Assembly: GCA_021397835.1 (NCBI GenBank)
Contig: JAJFZO010000747.1
Span: 7,026,501-7,090,500, forward strand
Length of the DNA stretch: 64,000 nt
Reading direction: 5' to 3'
From: Moringa oleifera
Taxonomy: Eukaryota > Streptophyta > Magnoliopsida > Brassicales > Moringaceae
Shown here: piece after piece, positions 59,378 through 64,000 of the stretch
How the letters are laid out: every line of letters begins with the position of its first letter
Numbering within the stretch: position 1 is the stretch's first letter
The notes under the pieces: model-generated
Told to the model about the DNA's origin: nothing
Databases searched by the model: none
The model's input: the letters and a program-made list of their open reading frames with translations, nothing else
Made by a program: the position numbers and the translations under genes

Positions 59378-59660
59378 TATTGAAGCAAAATCAAGTTAGG
59401 CTGCATCGGTGGCCCAAAATTTGTTATTTGGATTACCGCATTACTGGATCAATGGCCCAAAGGCCAAACCCAATCCTCAAGTGTAATTAGGATTAATCAC
59501 TGTACATTGACAGTATATTGCAACTGTGTCAGTGTCAACGTATAGGATGACCGAAGTATAAATATAAAAGGTCGAGCATTACACATTATGTGCAACTTTA
59601 GAAAAATATTATATTCAACACTGACTTTTGTTTTCCTACAGTCCGTCCAGTATTTCTTTC
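59378..59660 (+). repeat. Copia 5' LTR
   Basis: Its start is defined by homology to 63986-64000. Its end is only approximate, because the other LTR is cut off. A strong TATA box TATAAATATAAAAG lies at 59552-59565. Confidence 0.75.
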
Positions 59661-59661
59661 T

Positions 59662-59674
59662 TGGTATCAAAGCC
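59662..59674 (+). promoter_or_regulatory. Copia primer-binding site (initiator tRNA-Met type)
   Basis: TGGTATCAAAGCC differs from the usual TGGTATCAGAGCC at one base. Confidence 0.85.
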
Positions 59675-59699
59675 ATCCACCAATACTGCATCCATGGCT

Positions 59700-60640
59700 T
59701 CTTTTGCAAACTCCGCTTCTGGCAGTACTGTCACTCATCATATAGCAAAAGATCAAACAGCGAAAAACTTCTTTCCATTCTCAGCATCCTTGAGCTTTTA
59801 ATTCAGAGTCAAGCTGGACAGAAGCAATTACATCATATGGAAAAATCAGGTACTAGCTTTAGCTAGAAGTCATAAAATAGAAGGGTTTTTACTAGGAACT
59901 CGCCAATGTCCATCAGCTATTGTCTACTCCACTGATGAAGGAAAAATTAATAAAGAAAATAATCCAGCATACTATGAATAGGTTCAGCAAGATCAGTTAC
60001 TTGCAAGCTTGTTAATGTCCATTATTTCACTGGACATTCTTACATAAATCAGAACTGATTCCACAGCCCAAAGCATTTGGTCTGGTGTAGAAAGATTATT
60101 TGGCACACAAATGAGATCTAAATATATCCATTTCAAATCCATGTTATACTCAACCAAGAAAAGGTCTGCCTCAGTACCAAGCTATTTTAGCCAACTAAAA
60201 GGAATAGCAGACAGTCTAGCCTCAATAGGTAATCCTATTTTAGATTTGGAATTCATCACTATACTGCTCACTGAAATTGGAACAGAGTATGATGCAGTCT
60301 CAATCAACATACAATCAAAAATAGATGAATTATATTTACAAGAAGTTTTAGCCCTGTTACTCAGTCAAAAACAGAAGTCAGAACAATACAATCAAGAAGC
60401 ATTTAGTGCTGTTAATCCTACTTTCAACATGATTTACACAAGAAGCAATAGAAATCATAACTTTTGGAGGAATAACAACAACACTGTGGATGCAGCAGAG
60501 GAAGATTCAACCCCCGTGGAAAAGGCAAAAGCCATACAAGAACTGCTTATCAAATCTGCATAAAAGAGGGTCATACGACAGTGGACTGCTGGTATAGATT
60601 TGAAAAGTCCTACCAAGGATCAAACAACTCCACTAAGTCC
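59700..60640 (+). pseudogene. Copia gag pseudogene
   Basis: A gag N-terminal region (NYIIWKNQVLALARSHKIEG, about 59826-59886) leads into an open frame at 60111-60563 that carries the gag helical core (SYFSQLKGIADSLASIG). A zinc-knuckle relic follows one frame off at about 60545-60590 (ICIKEGHTTVDC, first cysteine lost). Stops separate the pieces. Confidence 0.85.
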
Positions 60641-63600
60641 AACAACAATAACCAGAATCAGAATGCTTACTTGGGTTATACTGATTCAATTGCTGACCCA
60701 AGATGGCATGCAGACAATGGAGCAACCAGTCATGTCATAACCAATCTTGACAACCTATCACTGAAATCTGACTACACTGGTAAATAAAAATCAGTGGTTA
60801 GAAATGGCAAGACACTAAACATCTCTCATATAGGACATAGCACACTGCCCACTTACTCATCTAATGTCAAACTGCATTTAAATGGCATTTTAAGAGTTCC
60901 TGAAATATCCAAAAATCTCATCAGCATTTCAAAACTCACCTTAGATAATAATGTATTTGTTACCTTTAATGATGGTTGTTGTTATGTGAAGGATCGGGAC
61001 ACCAAGAGAATTATGCTGAGAGGATAACTTAAAGATGGCTTGTATCATTTACATCCATCAATCACTGCCACTGCCATTACCAGTGAGTTTACTCAACCCA
61101 ACTCAGAGAAATTCAAGATAGTCATTGTCAATTTCAACTCTAGGATGAGTCAAGGTAGCCCATTTCAGTGTTTTTCTAATAATATGTCATTAAATGTTGA
61201 GTTGTGGCATTGTCGTTTAGGTCACCCATCGATTATGTGCTTAGAATCCTAAGAAAACCTTGTACTGCTCTTTCTATGATCAATGCAAACTCTCTATTTT
61301 GCTCAACCTATTCTATTGACAAGAGTCACAATTTACCATTTAAAAATTCCAACACCAAAACTGCAGCACCTCTAGAACTAATTCACACAGACCTCAGGGG
61401 TCCATCATACATCATTTCTAGAGAAGGCTAAAAGTATTAGATTCATTTTCTAGATGATTTTACTAGGTTTACCAGTATATATCCTCTTAAGGATACGTCT
61501 CAAGCCTTGCAAGTGTCATACACTTCAAAAAATAAGCTAAAAATCTATTAAAAGCCACCATTAAAATGATTCGGACTGACTAAAGAGGAGAATACAGATC
61601 ATCTATTCCTTATTTACAACAAGAAGGCATTGCTATGAGACATCCTTGCTCATATGTTCATCAACAAAATGGGAAAGCAGAAAGGAACATAGGCACATTA
61701 CAAAACTAGGTTCTACACTACTTCATCAAGCATCACTACCCCTAGATTTTTGGTGGGATGCGTTTCACACAATTGCTTATTTAATTACTTGCTTATCCAC
61801 ACCTTTTTTTTTTTTTTTCAAAATTTCACCTCTGGAAAAATTACTTTACCAATCACAAATTATGACTTTTTTAGAACTTTTGGTTGCACATGCTATCCAT
61901 ATTTTAGACATTATAACAAACACAAAATAGAATTTAGGTCTACTAAATGTATTTTCTAGGTTATGGTACTAATGACGAAGGCTATAAATGCCTTCATCCA
62001 TCTAGAAAACACTACATCACTAGGCATGTTGTTTTCAATAGTCAGAGTTCCCCTACCCAACATTATTCTCTAGCCCTATCAATTCTTCAACTTCATCACT
62101 GCCACCATCCACCACCTCTATTTCCCTCACACCACACAGCAGTGGCAGCAATGATAGTGATTGTCTTCAGCAGGTTCTCACGACTCCCTCTCCCTCTCTC
62201 TCAATTCCATCACTTACCAATCCACCTAATTCTCCACTCCTATCTAGATCATCCGTTTCAAAATTCCCTCACCAACCATTACAATCTCAATTATTTTCAC
62301 CCATCACTTTTTCCAACCCAAGTCATAGCGCCACTCCTCCTCCATAAGTCTCTAAGCCAACTAAACAGCCCTGCCATCCCATGATCACTAGGGCTCAAGC
62401 TGGAATTTTTAAGCCCAAACTTTTTCTCACTACAAAAGAGACAGTACTACCAATACCTGATTCAGTCCTTGCTGCCCTTGCTAATCCTGTTCGGAGAACC
62501 TCCATGCTAGCTAAATTTCAAGCTCTCCTGCACAAAAATACATTGGAATTAGTGCCTCCATCATCCAACTACAATTTTATTGCTAAGAAATGGATTTTCA
62601 AGGTTAAGCATCAAACTGATAGCACCATTGAAAATCACAAGGCCAGATTGGTCGCGAAGGGTTTTCAACAACATCCAGATATTGACTTTTATCAAACTTT
62701 CAGTCCAGTTATAAAACCCTGCACAATCGAACTATTGCTATCTATAGCTGTGTCCAGAGTTTGGAAAATTCATCAGCTAGATGTATACAATGCATTCCTA
62801 AATGCCACCTTACATGAGACTGTTTACATGCTTCAATTGGAGGGTTTCATTTATCCTTCCAGCCTACATCATGTCTATAAACTGCAAAAAGCTATCTATG
62901 GTCTCAAGTAGGCTCCCAGAGCTTGGTTTCAAAGCCTCAAACTTTGCCTTCAACAGTGGGGATTTCTCTATTCCCAGGCAGACCCATCTTTGTTCTACTA
63001 TACCACCAATCAACACTGTATTTACCTTGTGTATGTGTAGATGACATACTAGTTACAGGCAACAATTCCTCCTTTATTCAAACCATCATTTCCAAATTAA
63101 GGACACAATTTAATCTTAAAAATCTCAGCCCACTTCATTTTTTCTTAGGAATTCAAGCTCACAGGAATTCATAAGGCCTATTTCTTCATCAAACCAAATA
63201 CCTCACTGACCTTCTTCACACTTACCAATTTCATCAATCCAAAACATATTCAACACCTATTGCTACTAGCCAACCACTCTCCTCACAGACTGGATCACCT
63301 TTTCCTAATTCTACTTCCTATCATCGGTTACTTGGAGCACTTCAATACCTAACCCTCACCAGACCTAACATCTTTTTTACTGTTAATAAATTAAGTTTGT
63401 TTATGCACTGACCTACCACCAAACATTGGACTGCCTGTAAGAGGTTGCTTCGGTATCTTTGAGGAACCATTGGCCACAGACTGCATTTCCAACCCACGCA
63501 TTAATTTTAGCTCACTGCTTTCTCTGATGCTCATTGCGCTGTCTTGATGATTAGAGGTCCGTTGGGGGATATTGTGTCTTCCTTGACAACAATTTGGTAT

Positions 63601-63960
63601 CCTGGAGCTCCAAGAAACAACATGTCGCGGCCAAATCCAGCACTGGATATGAGTATTGGGCCTTGGCTCAAGCTACCGCAGAACTCAAGTGGATCAAATC
63701 ACCTCTCCTAAAACTACTTTTGGATCACTGAGTGATACTCTGGTGTGACAATCAAGGCGCAGATGCTTTAGCTGTGAATCCGGTACACCACCCTCGGACG
63801 AAGCACATCGGATAAACCTTCATTTTGTTCGGGATCTCATAGCGACAGGAAAACTTAAGGTCAATTACATCCCATTGGCTGAACAAATTAACGACATTCT
63901 GAGAAAACCTCTTCTCCGATGACTCACTTCGATCAACTTTAACGGAAACTCGAGGTAGTC
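60640..63960 (+). pseudogene. Copia pol pseudogene (protease, integrase, reverse transcriptase, RNase H)
   Basis: In order, the protease site is HADNGATSHV (about 60705-60735), in an open frame 60581-60787. The pre-integrase block LWHCRLGHPS is at about 61201-61230. Integrase shows HTDLRGPS (about 61384) and, later, IRTD and HQQNGKAERN (about 61570-61690). The reverse transcriptase frame 62381-62911 includes KARLVAKGFQQ and IHQLDVYNAF and ends at a TAG replacing a conserved Gln codon in YGLKQAP. A VDDILVTG catalytic block follows in another frame (about 63038-63062). RNase H shows CDNQGADAL and TKHIG (about 63750-63815). The pieces are in order but disrupted, so the gene is dead. Confidence 0.9.
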
Positions 63961-63973
63961 AACACGCCCTCTC

Positions 63974-63985
63974 GTTTGAGGGGGA
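63974..63985 (+). promoter_or_regulatory. Copia polypurine tract
   Basis: TTTGAGGGGGA directly precedes the TG that starts the right LTR. Confidence 0.85.
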
Positions 63986-64000
63986 TGTTGAAGCAAAATG
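63986..64000 (+). repeat. Start of the Copia 3' LTR
   Basis: TGTTGAAGCAAAATG matches the beginning of the left LTR at 59378 with one early change. The rest is outside the window. Confidence 0.85.

Larger units (their letters stand above)
59378..64000 (+). mobile_element. Copia LTR retrotransposon, truncated by window edge
   Basis: The left LTR begins at 59378 (TATTGAAGC; the expected TG is mutated). The same start TGTTGAAGCAAAATG reappears at 63986 after a polypurine tract, so the element runs past the right edge. A tRNA-Met primer site lies at 59662. The interior encodes gag, protease, integrase, reverse transcriptase and RNase H in Copia order on the plus strand, with stops and frameshifts. 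It appears to have inserted into the LINE at its left. Confidence 0.9.

Noticed and set aside
1..64000. CRISPR arrays, bacterial operons or rRNA genes
   Set aside because: No regularly spaced repeats with spacers and no rRNA-like sequence were seen; the gene structures and transposons are those of a plant nuclear genome.

Overview
This is a nuclear window from a eudicot plant genome. It is AT-rich and holds spliced genes with GT-AG introns, plus many decayed transposable elements. Three host genes are supported, all on the minus strand. The first (1-7585) is the 5' part of a BSL2/BSL3-type Kelch-phosphatase gene of brassinosteroid signalling; ten exons lie in the window and the phosphatase half lies beyond position 1. 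The second (36295-40485) is a complete seven-exon LSG1 gene for the circularly permuted GTPase of late 60S ribosome maturation. The third (51347-51739) is a single-exon gene for a small secreted S1-type (plant self-incompatibility protein homologue) protein. In Arabidopsis the BSL2 and LSG1-2 loci are neighbours (At1g08420, At1g08410), as are BSL3 and LSG1-1 (At2g27210, At2g27200), so the BSL-LSG1 pair here looks like old conserved microsynteny.

The roughly 28 kb between BSL and LSG1 is filled with dead transposons. In order these are: a minus-strand Copia element with both LTRs (10960-16624); a Gypsy element on the minus strand that has lost nearly all of pol and has an exact 5-bp target duplication (18354-21401); a plus-strand PIF/Harbinger element into which the Gypsy element may have inserted (transposase and Myb/SANT-like remnants at 21480-23770); and a hAT element with degenerate termini and target duplication (27169-31417). 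BSL intron 1 carries a 5'-truncated LINE insertion with an 18-bp target duplication and an odd snap-back 5' junction (5819-6391).

Right of LSG1 is a second transposon block. A long Gypsy-type LTR element (41438-51105) has no recognisable pol. It contains a minus-strand Harbinger fragment, two internal tandem duplications and a decayed antisense reading frame with basic and coiled-coil-like stretches. Next come the S1-type gene, a Copia gag remnant (53210-54560), an unassigned 133-codon open frame, a region of degenerate inverted repeats (56030-57165), a LINE ORF2 3' end (58317-59377), and a Copia element (59378 to the right edge) that appears to have inserted into that LINE.

The transposon proteins are broken by stops and frameshifts. 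The working content of the window is therefore the two conserved housekeeping/signalling genes and the small secreted protein gene. No CRISPR array, rRNA or convincing tRNA gene was seen. Exon borders were set by reading splice signals, reading phase and family conservation by eye.
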